From the NCBI GenBank assembly GCA_040506705.1, contig JBEVWG010000004.1, positions 1-64,000 of the forward strand: a stretch of 64,000 nt of DNA, in the 5' to 3' direction. Positions 52,673-61,562 of this stretch are shown here, piece after piece (position 1 is the stretch's first letter; each line of letters starts with the position of its first letter). Below the pieces are notes generated by a model, which saw only the letters and a program-made list of their open reading frames with translations, was not told the origin of the DNA and made no database searches. This DNA is from Thiodiazotropha sp040506705. GTDB taxonomy: Bacteria > Pseudomonadota > Gammaproteobacteria > Chromatiales > Chromatiaceae. A program made the translations under genes and the position numbers.

Positions 52673-55600
52673 ATGAAAATAATTGAATTAAATCTTGCTG
52701 CATTCGGTCCGTTTACCGAGAGGGTATTGGCTTTTGATGGAACAGGGCTCCATATCGTCTACGGCCCTAATGAAGCTGGGAAAAGTTCGGCCCTGCGAGG
52801 TCTGAAATCCTTGCTTTATGGGATAGACGAACGAACTGCGGACAATTTTATTCATGCCAATGACAAGCTCCGTATCCACGGAATCTTACTGACAGGTGAT
52901 GGGCATGAGCTCAGATTTGTTCGGCGCAAAGGCCGGAAAAACACGCTATTGACTCCGGACGATGAGGTGCTGGATGAACGGGTATTGGCACCGTTTCTTA
53001 GCGGTGTGAGTTCAGAGCTCTTTGAAACTCTCTTTGGGATTGATCACCAGGCATTGATCCAGGGCGGGCAGGAAATACTGGAGCAGAAGGGCGAGGTCGG
53101 GCAAGCGCTTTTTTCAGCAGCGCTTGGCAGCCATGCGCTCCATGCTGTCCTTGGCGAGCTTGATGCAGAGACCAAGCGGCTTTTTCTCCCGGCAGGTTCA
53201 AAACCAGTAATCAACTCAGCCATCCGTGCACATACAGATCTCAGAAGCGAGATTAGACAAAGTTCACTTTCATCCAGAGAGTGGGAGGAGCATAGGCGTG
53301 CCTTGGGACGTACAACCAAGGAACTTGAAGCTGTTCAATCCAAACTGGTGGACAACCGGATTGAGGTAAATCGTTTACAACGTATTCAGCGTGTTTTACC
53401 GAAATTGGCTCGGCGTCGTGAGTTTTTGCTGGAACTGGAATTGTTGGGTGCCAATTCAGATAAACCAGTTGTCGTCCTGCCGGATGATTTTACTGACCGT
53501 CGTCGGAAAGCGGTGAATGCCTTGGAGACCGCTCAGGCCATTCTTGGTAAGGCTACCCCGCGTCTTGAAGGTTTGCAGAAACAGCTCGAAGAATTATCAA
53601 CAAACCAGGGATTGCTGGAGCAAGCAGAGATCATTGAAGATCTCCATGCTCGCCTGGGCGGACATCGAAAAGCGCTGCAAGACCGACCGCATCTCGAAGC
53701 GGAAGCCCAGCAATTATTGACAGATGCTGGCTCTATCCTCAAAGAAATTCGTCCTGGTCTCGAGCTGAATGCTACTGAGCAATTACGCCCTATAGTGGCA
53801 AGGCGACAGAGCATTGCCGAGTTGGGCGGTAAAAATGCTGTGCTGAACGCTCGGGTAGAGCAGGCAAAAGCCAGCCTGCGTGAGACAGAGAAGCGACTTA
53901 AGTCAGCTCGCAAAGAACGCGATGAGATCACCGAATCAGGCAACACCAACGGTTTGCACCGGGCCATTGCTGCCGCGAGGAAACAGGGGGAATTGGATGC
54001 CTCGATCCAGTCGACTCAGAGTCAACTTACCAGCCTTCAGACAGAGTGTGCTGAGGATCTTGCACAGCTCACGCTATGGGAAGGGGAGCTGGAGGCGGTG
54101 TCCGGTTTGAAATTACCCAGCCGTGAAAGTATCCGTCACTTTGAAGAAAACTATGACGAGCTCTCGAAACGCATTCAGCGGCTTGAAGAGAAAAAAGAGG
54201 AGCTCGTCGACGCCTTACAGGATACCTCGCAGAGACTCAATGAGATCAAACGTGTCGGGGAGGTGCCGACAGAATCTGTCCTCACCGATGCCAGATCCGA
54301 ACGTGATGTGGTTTGGCAGTTGCTGCGCCGGCAGTGGGTGGATGGTGAGGATGTGTCAGCTGAAGCAAGTGAACACCAGGGTGAGGGTACATTGCCGGAT
54401 GCCTTCGAAATCCGACTTGCTGAAGCTGATGAAGTGTCTGATCGTCTACGCCGTGAAGCTGATCGAGTCCATGCATTGGCAAGCCTTCAGGCCAAGCAGG
54501 AGGGCGGGCAACAGCAAGGACAGCAGATTGATGAGCAGCTTGAAGCAACAAGCGCTGAAAAAGCTCAACTGGATGCGGATTGGCAGGCATTGTGGACTCC
54601 TTGCCAGATTGACCTACGCAGTCCGCGAGAGATGCGGGCCTGGCTGGATGAGTTTGAAAAACTTCGTGATCAGGTGGTACAGCTCAATCTACTTCGTCAG
54701 AAAGTGAGTGAGCTCGAGCAAAATCGCACCACGCACATCCAACGGCTTAATGAGCAGCTGGCTGGACTGGAAAGAGCGGGATCCACATCGGAGGAGCTTG
54801 AAACTGTACTCCTGGAATGCGAAACGTTAGCCAGTCAGCTTGATGAATCCAAACGAAAACACGATTTACTGCGTAAGGAGGTCAATGACCGGGAAGCCGA
54901 TGTTGAATCGTTGAGCGATGAGCATCGATTGGCAACAGAGGCACTTGATAAATGGAAGGCGCAGTGGAGTGATCTGATACAGAGCCTTGGTCTGCGAGCC
55001 GAGAGCTCACCATCGGAAGTTGATGATTTCATTGAACACCTCAGAGCATTGTTCTCGAAACAGAGCGAAGCAGAAAAACTGCGAATACGGATCAATGCCA
55101 TCGACGAAGACGTTGCGGCGTTCGGCGGCCAGGTAGAGGCCTTGGTCGCCACGATTGCTCCGGAACTGGTGGATTTGCCCGCGGATGATGCCGTCGTACG
55201 TCTCAACTCACTGTTATCGGAAAACCGATCAAGACAGACAAAGCGGCAACAGATTGAAGAACAGATTGAACAGGCGACGCAGGAAATACAGGATTCGAAC
55301 GCATCTATCCAGACCATGACGGATCGGCTTGATGCATTATGTGTAGAAGCAAAATGTGACACCCATGATCAACTTGAAGCAGCGGAACGCCGCTCGGCTG
55401 ATTATCTTCGAATCAAGGAGACGATCTCTTCGATTGAGAAAGAGATCCTGGAAGCCGGTGAAGGCGTCACCATTGCGGAGCTGGAGGTGCAGGCGGAGGG
55501 TGTCGATCCAGATAGTCTGCCCGGGCGAATCACAGAGTTGAACAATAAGATCGAGGATGAGCTCGAATCCAGGCGGACAGAATTGGCTGAAACAAAAGGG

Positions 55601-56176
55601 CGCGAGGAAAAAGAGCTGGAGCTCATGGATGGCAGCGATCATGCAGCACTGCTCGCTGATCAGGCTCAGGCAATACTTGCCAGCATCCGTTCAGATGCTG
55701 AGCGTTACGTGCAGGTAAAATTGGCTGGCAAGATCTTGCGTGACCAGATTGACCGTTATCGCAGAGAGAATCAGGGTCCGCTGGTCAAGCGAGCTAGCGA
55801 ACACTTTTGTGCACTAACGCTTGGGGCTTTCGATGGGCTCATGACTGACTTTAATGAAAAGGATGAGCCTGTCCTTGCCGGTATTCGCTCAGGGGGAGAG
55901 CGTGTGTATGTGGAGGGGATGAGCTCAGGGACGCGGGATCAGCTCTACCTGGCGTTGCGTCTGGCCTCTCTCGAAAAATATATGGAAAGTGCAGAGCCCA
56001 TGCCTTTCATTGTGGACGACGTATTGGTGGACTTTGATGATGCACGTTCACAAGCTGCATTGAATGCTTTGGCTGAATTAGCAGAAAAGACGCAAGTTAT
56101 CCTGTTTACCCATCATTCACAGGTTGTCGAGCAGTCAAAGCAATTGCAAGGGGCGGTGCAAGTACATGATTTGTAA
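52673..56176 (+). CDS. YhaN/SbcC-like SMC-type ATPase
   Basis: An 1167-residue ATPase. Walker A GPNEAGKSS is near residues 31-39 in the AAA_27-type N-terminus typical of YhaN. Two long coiled-coil arms rich in Glu/Gln/Leu span about 200-1000. The signature GMSSGTRDQLYLALRLAS and Walker B FIVDDVLVDFDD are near 1083-1120, and ILFTHHSQVVEQ ends the ATPase. It lies 18 bases after the YhaO-like gene. The pair would act on DNA ends, possibly on those made by the restriction enzymes upstream. Confidence 0.88.
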   Translation: MKIIELNLAAFGPFTERVLAFDGTGLHIVYGPNEAGKSSALRGLKSLLYGIDERTADNFIHANDKLRIHGILLTGDGHELRFVRRKGRKNTLLTPDDEVLDERVLAPFLSGVSSELFETLFGIDHQALIQGGQEILEQKGEVGQALFSAALGSHALHAVLGELDAETKRLFLPAGSKPVINSAIRAHTDLRSEIRQSSLSSREWEEHRRALGRTTKELEAVQSKLVDNRIEVNRLQRIQRVLPKLARRREFLLELELLGANSDKPVVVLPDDFTDRRRKAVNALETAQAILGKATPRLEGLQKQLEELSTNQGLLEQAEIIEDLHARLGGHRKALQDRPHLEAEAQQLLTDAGSILKEIRPGLELNATEQLRPIVARRQSIAELGGKNAVLNARVEQAKASLRETEKRLKSARKERDEITESGNTNGLHRAIAAARKQGELDASIQSTQSQLTSLQTECAEDLAQLTLWEGELEAVSGLKLPSRESIRHFEENYDELSKRIQRLEEKKEELVDALQDTSQRLNEIKRVGEVPTESVLTDARSERDVVWQLLRRQWVDGEDVSAEASEHQGEGTLPDAFEIRLAEADEVSDRLRREADRVHALASLQAKQEGGQQQGQQIDEQLEATSAEKAQLDADWQALWTPCQIDLRSPREMRAWLDEFEKLRDQVVQLNLLRQKVSELEQNRTTHIQRLNEQLAGLERAGSTSEELETVLLECETLASQLDESKRKHDLLRKEVNDREADVESLSDEHRLATEALDKWKAQWSDLIQSLGLRAESSPSEVDDFIEHLRALFSKQSEAEKLRIRINAIDEDVAAFGGQVEALVATIAPELVDLPADDAVVRLNSLLSENRSRQTKRQQIEEQIEQATQEIQDSNASIQTMTDRLDALCVEAKCDTHDQLEAAERRSADYLRIKETISSIEKEILEAGEGVTIAELEVQAEGVDPDSLPGRITELNNKIEDELESRRTELAETKGREEKELELMDGSDHAALLADQAQAILASIRSDAERYVQVKLAGKILRDQIDRYRRENQGPLVKRASEHFCALTLGAFDGLMTDFNEKDEPVLAGIRSGGERVYVEGMSSGTRDQLYLALRLASLEKYMESAEPMPFIVDDVLVDFDDARSQAALNALAELAEKTQVILFTHHSQVVEQSKQLQGAVQVHDL

Positions 56177-56208
56177 CAAGACTGATTGTTAAAAAGGGCT
56201 AGTAATCA

Positions 56209-56355
56209 ATGTCGTCAACATTTGCCTGGCTAGATCATTCAGAAAGCGACCGTCGTAAAGCGCTCGATGTCGTTGATCTGTTCCGTGAACAAGACACGCG
56301 GGATGAGCTTGGCATTGGAACAGTGTTCCCCGCATGCGCGGGGACGAACCGGTAA
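56209..56355 (+). pseudogene. Truncated DUF6361 gene
   Basis: The ATG at 56209 opens MSSTFAWLDHSESDRRKALD then VVDLFREQDTRDELGIGT, the typical N-terminus of DUF6361 proteins found in defence islands. After 38 residues the sequence changes abruptly to the CRISPR repeat at 56323 and ends at a TAA. The full family is several hundred residues long, so nearly all of the gene is lost. Confidence 0.7.
56323..56351. CRISPR. Solitary type I-E CRISPR repeat
   Basis: A single 29-base unit that starts GTGTTCCCCGC, has the CCCCGC/GCGGGG stem and ends GGGGACGAACCG. This is the form of type I-E (Escherichia-type) repeats. No second repeat, spacer array, leader or cas gene is seen in the window. It sits exactly where the DUF6361 gene breaks off, so it marks a recombination junction. 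Confidence 0.75.
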
Positions 56356-56362
56356 AAATCAT

Positions 56363-56452
56363 GGATACATCGCTAAGATGATTTATACCCACATCACGCC
56401 TGATCACAAGCATGTTTGCAGTCCGTTCGATCAGCTGAAGAGCCTTCGATAA
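56363..56452 (+). pseudogene. C-terminal remnant of a tyrosine integrase
   Basis: The frame here reads YIAKMIYTHITPDHKHVCSP then FDQL before a TAA. IYTHITPDHK with the Tyr is the end of the catalytic domain of phage-type integrases. No upstream part of that gene is present, as the sequence before it is the CRISPR repeat. Confidence 0.6.
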
Positions 56453-56639
56453 CAGAGTTGTAAATTCTTCGGTCCAACAGGGATGGACCGAGCATCGCCA
56501 TATTTTATAGGTGGTTTCTCTACAGGAAATATTCCCATGAAGGCCCGGATTTGCTAGGTTTGAGTAATATCGGGACTTTGAAAATTACCAGTATCACAGA
56601 TCCCGATATGATTGAATTCGTGATATTTGCGGGAGACCC

Positions 56640-57411
56640 ATGCGAGCAAACAGGCCCGTCAGGCGACTCAAGAAAGAAATAATTACCGGATCTGGACAAG
56701 CACAGATTATCGAACAACCCAAGCAGCTTGCTCATATTCTATGGGCAGCATCGCGTGGAGAAACAGGCATAAGAAATGTTGCGCTGATCTGGATGCTTTG
56801 GCAGTGGGTTGCGTATTAATGAGGCCGCTCAACTGACAATCAAAGATATCTATTTCCCGACTGGGGACCTGAAGGAGGCATTCAGAATACCGGCCAAATA
56901 CACCAAAACCGGCAAGCCTCAAACAATCTACATATTGGTCCCACAGCAACGTGAAGCACTTAGTAACCTCAAGGCGCAGCGACTTCAGAATCGAGTCATG
57001 CTGTCCCCTGATGGCGCCTACGGTGGTTTATCACCAGAAAGCCCTGTGTTTCTCTCTCTGAAGGGCAAGCGATGGCAAAAACTGGCGTTTAACATAAAGC
57101 GGTACCGGGATATAGAAGGTAAGTTAAAAGAGACAATGGTCTGCGGTTCTCTTGAGAATTTGGCTCATGAGCTTATCAAGCAGGCAGGTGTCAATGGGGG
57201 ATCCAGCCACTCAGGGCGGCGTAGCTTGGCAACCTGGCTGGACCGCAAGGGCCATGACCTAGAACTGATCCAGGGAGTCCTGGGGCATTCCAGCCCTGAT
57301 ATGTCACTTATCTATATAGACCCTTGGGACAGAAGGATAGATCATGCATTCAAAGCTACCTGTTGCAGCTTAGTACCACCACAGATCCACTATATTCCAT
57401 CGTTTCAATGA
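56640..57411 (+). pseudogene. Frameshifted tyrosine recombinase
   Basis: From the ATG at 56640 the frame reads RRLKKEIITGSGQAQ, then ASRGETGIRNVALIWML, and is lost near 56797. The protein resumes in another frame with GSGLRINEAAQLTIKDI to the stop at 57411. The catalytic residues are complete: Arg in GLRINE, HSGRRSLATWL and LGHSSPDMSLIYID. One base deleted or two added in the CTTTGG stretch would rejoin about 256 residues. The size suggests a small core-type integrase. Confidence 0.68.
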
Positions 57412-57465
57412 GTTAACCACCAGCCATATATAGTTACTTGTATATTATATATCTAGGAGTATACT

Positions 57466-57791
57466 TTGAAAGGGATTGTATTCGTAGGGCGCTCGTTAGA
57501 AGTGATTCGCAAATTTCCTGTCGAGATTAAACGTGAGGCGGGTCATCAATTGGATAGAGTACAAAACGGACTGGACCCATGGACTGGAAGCCGATGACTT
57601 CAATCGGACAAGGAGTGCGTGAAATTCGCATCCAGCAAGAAGGGCAGTGGCGTGTTATTTATATCGCGAAATTCGACGAGACAAATTATGTTTTACACGC
57701 TTTTAGAAAAAAGACACAAAAAACGCCAATGCCCGATATTGAAATAGCTAAACGAGCGCTTAAAGAAATAGTTCAAAGGTTTTATAAATGA
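57466..57791 (+). pseudogene. RelE/HigB-like toxin broken by a frameshift
   Basis: TTG at 57466 after CTAGGAG opens KGIVFVGRSLEVIRKFPVEI and continues to GLDPWTGSR and TGA at 57594. The protein continues in the next frame from 57579 (DWKPMTSIGQGVREIRI, then GQWRVIYIAKFDETNYVLHA and FRKKTQKTP). Together they make a phage Gp49/HigB-type toxin of about 108 residues. The break is in the CCCATGGACTGG stretch. The antitoxin gene that overlaps its end by four bases is intact. Confidence 0.7.
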
Positions 57792-58066
57792 GCAAAGAAA
57801 ACCGATATGAAAGTGTGTGGGATGCCTTGGAAGATGATCCTATTCGGGCTGAAAACCTAAAATTGAGATCGGCACTATTAATAGCGATTAACGAAGAGTT
57901 AACATCCAGAAAACTAAGGCAAAGTGAAGCTGCAGAGCTGTTGCACATCACTCAGCCACGAGTCAGTGCCTTGAGCCAGGGAAAAATCAGTGACTTCCGA
58001 TTGGATACTCTGGTAGATATCGCGCATCGTTTAGGATTACACGTATCAATCGAAATAGCTGCATGA
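57788..58066 (+). CDS. XRE-family antitoxin
   Basis: A 92-residue helix-turn-helix protein: LTSRKLRQSEAAELLHITQP then RVSALSQGKISDFRLDTLVD, the form found as antitoxin beside Gp49/HigB-type toxins. The ATG overlaps the toxin stop. It is intact although the toxin is frameshifted, so it could still block related toxins. Confidence 0.82.
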   Translation: MSKENRYESVWDALEDDPIRAENLKLRSALLIAINEELTSRKLRQSEAAELLHITQPRVSALSQGKISDFRLDTLVDIAHRLGLHVSIEIAA

Positions 58067-58184
58067 TGGCCATGGGTTCGGTCTGGAAATTTTGTTGAAC
58101 ACTAGCTTTCATTATGCTTGAGGGATTCGTACAAAAAGTGAAAGATGGAAATAAATGGTATTAGAGAATTTCCGCTTTCGACTG

Positions 58185-59407
58185 TGGATTCAATCGGTCA
58201 ACACAACATACTACATTCTACATAGGTAGAAGGAGTGTGTTGATGACACGAAGACCACGAATCCATTACACCGAAGAACAGCGTACATTGATGTGGGAGC
58301 GCTGGCAGAAAGGGGACTCCCTGGAAAAGATTGCTAATCTGTTTGATCGGCATCACCCATCAATCGAAAGAATCCTTGCTGAAACTGGCGGTATACGTCC
58401 TGCAGTCCGCCATCGTTCCAGATTGGCACTCACCATGGCAGAGCGTGAAGAGATATCGCGTGCAGTGGTAACAGGTCTCTCGATTCGCTCGATTGCTTCG
58501 TCACTTGGCCGTTCGCCATCCACCATTAGCCGCGAAATACAACGTAATGGTGGTCGGCAAAGCTACCAAGCGAATCAGGCCGATGAGGCAGCCTGGGAGC
58601 GTGCACGTCGCCCAAAGATCGGTAAACTGGTAGAGAACCGAGCCTTAGCACGCATCGTAGCAAGCAAGCTCCAGTCGTCGTGGGCTCCCGAGCAGATTGC
58701 CGGGTGGCTCAAACGTTTCTATCCTGATGATGAGAACTACCAGGTGTTACACGAAACCATCTATCGCAGCCTCTATATTCAGGCGCGTGGTGCCTTGAAA
58801 AAGGAACCCGCACAGTATTTATGACGACCAAGAGTCATGCGTCGGTCACGCCATCATACTCAGAAGACACCAGATCATGGCCAGATCACAGACGCTATAT
58901 CGATTAGTGAACGTCCTGCCTCAGTAGAGGACCGTGCGGTACCTGGTCACTGGGAAGGTGATTTGATCTGTGGTAGTCACAATAGTCAGATTGCGACGCT
59001 CGTTGAACGTCATTCTCGCTACTTGATGCTAGTGAAGGTCGATAGTAAAGACAGCGAGACCGTTGTAAAAGCATTAATAAAGCAAGCTCATAAGCTCCCG
59101 CAAGAACTGTACAAGTCACTTACTTGGGACAGGGGTAGTGAGATGGCTGCACACAAGCGCTTTACATTGGCGACGGACATGCAGGTATACTTCTGTGATC
59201 CTCAGTCACCATGGCAGCGTGGTTCGAACGAGAATACCAATGGACTATTGAGACAGTATTTCCCTAAAGGAATCGCTCTTTCGAGCTACACACAAGCTAA
59301 ACTAAATGCTGTTGCCAGGCAGTTAAATGCACGTCCAAGGAAGACGTTAAACTACGAAACACTAGCTGAAAGATTTAATGCATGTGTTGCGTCGACTGGT
59401 TGAACCC
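58185..59407. mobile_element. IS30-family insertion sequence
   Basis: An element of about 1.2 kb. The left end near 58186 (GGATTCAATCGGTCAACAC) matches the inverse of the right end near 59406 (GGGTTCAACCAGTCGACGC) at 17 of 22 positions, as expected for IS30 ends. It holds one transposase frame, with an opal stop in it. The transposase stop lies inside the right repeat. The target duplication is not clear. Confidence 0.75.
58243..59403 (+). pseudogene. IS30-family transposase with an internal opal codon
   Basis: The frame runs from the ATG at 58243 (after AGGAG) to TGA at 59401 and would make 385 residues, but TGA at 58822-58824 interrupts it. The N-terminal helix-turn-helix (IASSLGRSPSTISREIQRNG) and the catalytic part (VPGHWEGDLICG, LTWDRGSEMAAHKRF, CDPQSPWQRGSNENTNGLLR, the DDE set) are both well preserved. 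CGA to TGA would explain the stop (YL-R-RPRVMRRS). The IS is recent but probably inactive unless read through. Confidence 0.82.
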
Positions 59408-59810
59408 GCAGCCCGAAGCGGACATTCAATACCCAGTTAAAAGACTGGAATTGTTCGCGGCCAGGACATAGACTTAATTAAAATAATAAAGGGACAAGGG
59501 ATGCCTCGTACTATTCAGACTCCCTCTTCTTCATGTCAGTTTTTTAGTCCGAAAAGTCCCATTTTCGCCGTATTGAAAACTGTTGATTCTAAACTGACAT
59601 TTTTAAATTAAGCAATTAACTAAAAGCTTAAAAGCTAATAGCAAGTTATAGCTATATAGATGCAATATATGGCTTGGTGTGATATTTAATATAAGGCTAC
59701 ATTATTTTATTAAGGATTAACTTGAAATCAACTTAGCATGTTAAAACTTACGGGGAATTTGTGATGGATCATTTTCATACTAAAAAGCTATCAATTATAT
59801 TCTTTTGCAG
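59408..59810 (+). other. AT-rich gene-free stretch with an inverted repeat
   Basis: No gene is seen. ATGTCAGTTT (59533-59542) is matched in inverse by AAACTGACAT (59591-59600), followed by five T, which could be a terminator arm or an operator. Much of the rest is AT-rich (over about 59600-59800) and probably holds the promoter of the three-gene unit that follows. Confidence 0.45.
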
Positions 59811-60212
59811 ATGAATAAATCTCTTAATGACAAAGTCTATTTTGGTAAGGGGCTGGATCCTGCTCAAGGGCGTATTGTTTCCTGGGCTATTAACACAGAG
59901 AAAGTGTTGAGCTCTCAACTTTCACTTACCCAGGAGAGAGGCATTAAGAATGAGGTGGAACATCTCTTTAAGCCAGTTCTTAACAATAAATGGACGGGTA
60001 CTTATGAGCAGAGAGTGGGCAATGAGAAGGTAAAGACCAGTTTCTCGAATGTTGATATGGAGGCATCACTTAGAAATGTACTGGCAGCATACGAGACATT
60101 CATGCAGCCAGAGTATTATCACCTTATCAAAAAACGAAGTCTGACAGGATTGAACAAGTTGCTTAATCGAAAGGAAAATATGGCAAGCTATTTGTCAGCA
60201 GCATATTTGTAA
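59811..60212 (+). CDS. Unknown protein, first of a three-gene unit
   Basis: A 133-residue protein of unknown family, rich in Lys/Asn/Leu. VYFGKGLDPAQGRIVSWAIN and ASLRNVLAAYETFMQPEYYH are the most ordered-looking parts. No signal peptide or membrane helix is seen. The ATG at 59811 has only a weak ribosome binding site; a TTG lies six bases upstream. It is followed after nine bases by the large second gene. Confidence 0.6.
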   Translation: MNKSLNDKVYFGKGLDPAQGRIVSWAINTEKVLSSQLSLTQERGIKNEVEHLFKPVLNNKWTGTYEQRVGNEKVKTSFSNVDMEASLRNVLAAYETFMQPEYYHLIKKRSLTGLNKLLNRKENMASYLSAAYL

Positions 60213-60221
60213 CAGCGTGAA

Positions 60222-61562
60222 TTGGGATCAACTGATTCTAGACCCAGCTTAAATCCAAGCATCATTCGAGAGTTGACAAACCATTTACAGGAAAACCTCA
60301 ACAACTATTACCTGCTTGATGGCGCTGCACTGTTCAAGGTTGATGGTTCTGAAGCTACGATTGGGGAACACAGGTTGTTCGTGGATCTTGCCGATAAAAG
60401 GACAAGTAAAACCGAGATAGTGGTTAAGCCCGGCAAGATTCAAAACGGTAGACTTGTGATGGTCACCGATATGAAAAATGAGAGGGGTGAAGTTGATCCC
60501 GCACCAAATGATCAGTTCAAGCTATCTATCACTCATATTGAGCATTCCATTCAGACTGACCCTTCAGGTATTGAGGAGTCCTACTGGATCCAGTTGATAG
60601 AACCATTTCCTTTCGATGTGAAATTCTCAGGTATTTCACGACCAAGTCGGGAGCACCCTGATGATCCAGTTGCTTTATCGCACAGATTTGTCTACGATCG
60701 ATATAAGGATAACCCTCTTGAAGGAGCTTGGTCGTATCACCTTGATTTCAAATATGCCCCGAAAGAGGATGATGATCTGTATCTAACCATACAGGACGAT
60801 ATGGATGTCAATAAATTCTCTGGGTCAGCTGCGGATAACAAACGATTGGACCTTAGTGCGGTCGCCTATCTGAGTGAGGCTATCGATCTGTACCGAGAAA
60901 AAGAACCAGAAAAAATCATTGATAAACTACTGAAGACGGAACTTTTTCTCGATAAATACAAGGCAATGATGCAACCGCTGGTTGATCCCATTCGGTTTAG
61001 GTACTCCGAAAATAATAAAGGATGGATTTCCTACAATGCTCAGTGGATTATTGAGGAAGCATATGATGACCTTGGTAGACGTGTTGATGGTAGATGGACA
61101 ATTCGGAATTCAGAAGATCAGCGCCTAACAGTCTTTGGTGGTTTCCAAAGCGTATTCTCAACTATTCAAGTGATCCAGAACAATGATTTCGGAGACAACT
61201 TCCGCTTCCAAACTGATATTGTAGAGTTTCCGGGGCATGTAGTACCTAACTTGGATTACATTAATATCGAAGATACAGATGAAAATGTTATTCGAACCCT
61301 TTCAGGCACTGATGTGCTGAGTCAGATTCAAACCACTCAGCAGAAAATGGGAAGTTATACCGTCATTGAGCGCATGAGTTACATAAAGAATGGTGTAAAA
61401 CACTTACTAAATGGCCGAGAAATTTGGTCCGGTCCGATATCAGAATATGTAACAGACTTTGAGGCAGGGGATTACTACAAAATCATACATTTCATTAGCT
61501 CCCGCGACGGTTTCGAAGAAATCTTTCAAGTGGATTTCATACATGGAGACAAGGAAAAATGA
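60222..61562 (+). CDS. Unknown protein, second of a three-gene unit
   Basis: A 446-residue soluble-looking protein of no family known to me. It is acidic and beta-rich (LYLTIQDDMDVNKFSGSAAD, EFPGHVVPNLDYINIEDTDE), with a helical middle (LDLSAVAYLSEAIDLYREKE). The start is given as TTG at 60222; no better ATG is in place, so it is uncertain. Its stop overlaps the start of the amidase-like gene (ATGA), so the two are translated together and probably act together. Confidence 0.62.
   Translation: MGSTDSRPSLNPSIIRELTNHLQENLNNYYLLDGAALFKVDGSEATIGEHRLFVDLADKRTSKTEIVVKPGKIQNGRLVMVTDMKNERGEVDPAPNDQFKLSITHIEHSIQTDPSGIEESYWIQLIEPFPFDVKFSGISRPSREHPDDPVALSHRFVYDRYKDNPLEGAWSYHLDFKYAPKEDDDLYLTIQDDMDVNKFSGSAADNKRLDLSAVAYLSEAIDLYREKEPEKIIDKLLKTELFLDKYKAMMQPLVDPIRFRYSENNKGWISYNAQWIIEEAYDDLGRRVDGRWTIRNSEDQRLTVFGGFQSVFSTIQVIQNNDFGDNFRFQTDIVEFPGHVVPNLDYINIEDTDENVIRTLSGTDVLSQIQTTQQKMGSYTVIERMSYIKNGVKHLLNGREIWSGPISEYVTDFEAGDYYKIIHFISSRDGFEEIFQVDFIHGDKEK

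Noticed and set aside
56323..56351. A CRISPR array
   Set aside because: Only one repeat unit is found; no spacer-repeat periodicity, leader or cas gene is nearby.
59461..59660. Possible tRNA or attachment site near the IS30 end
   Set aside because: No cloverleaf or TTCRA-type arm could be drawn; only an inverted repeat is supported.
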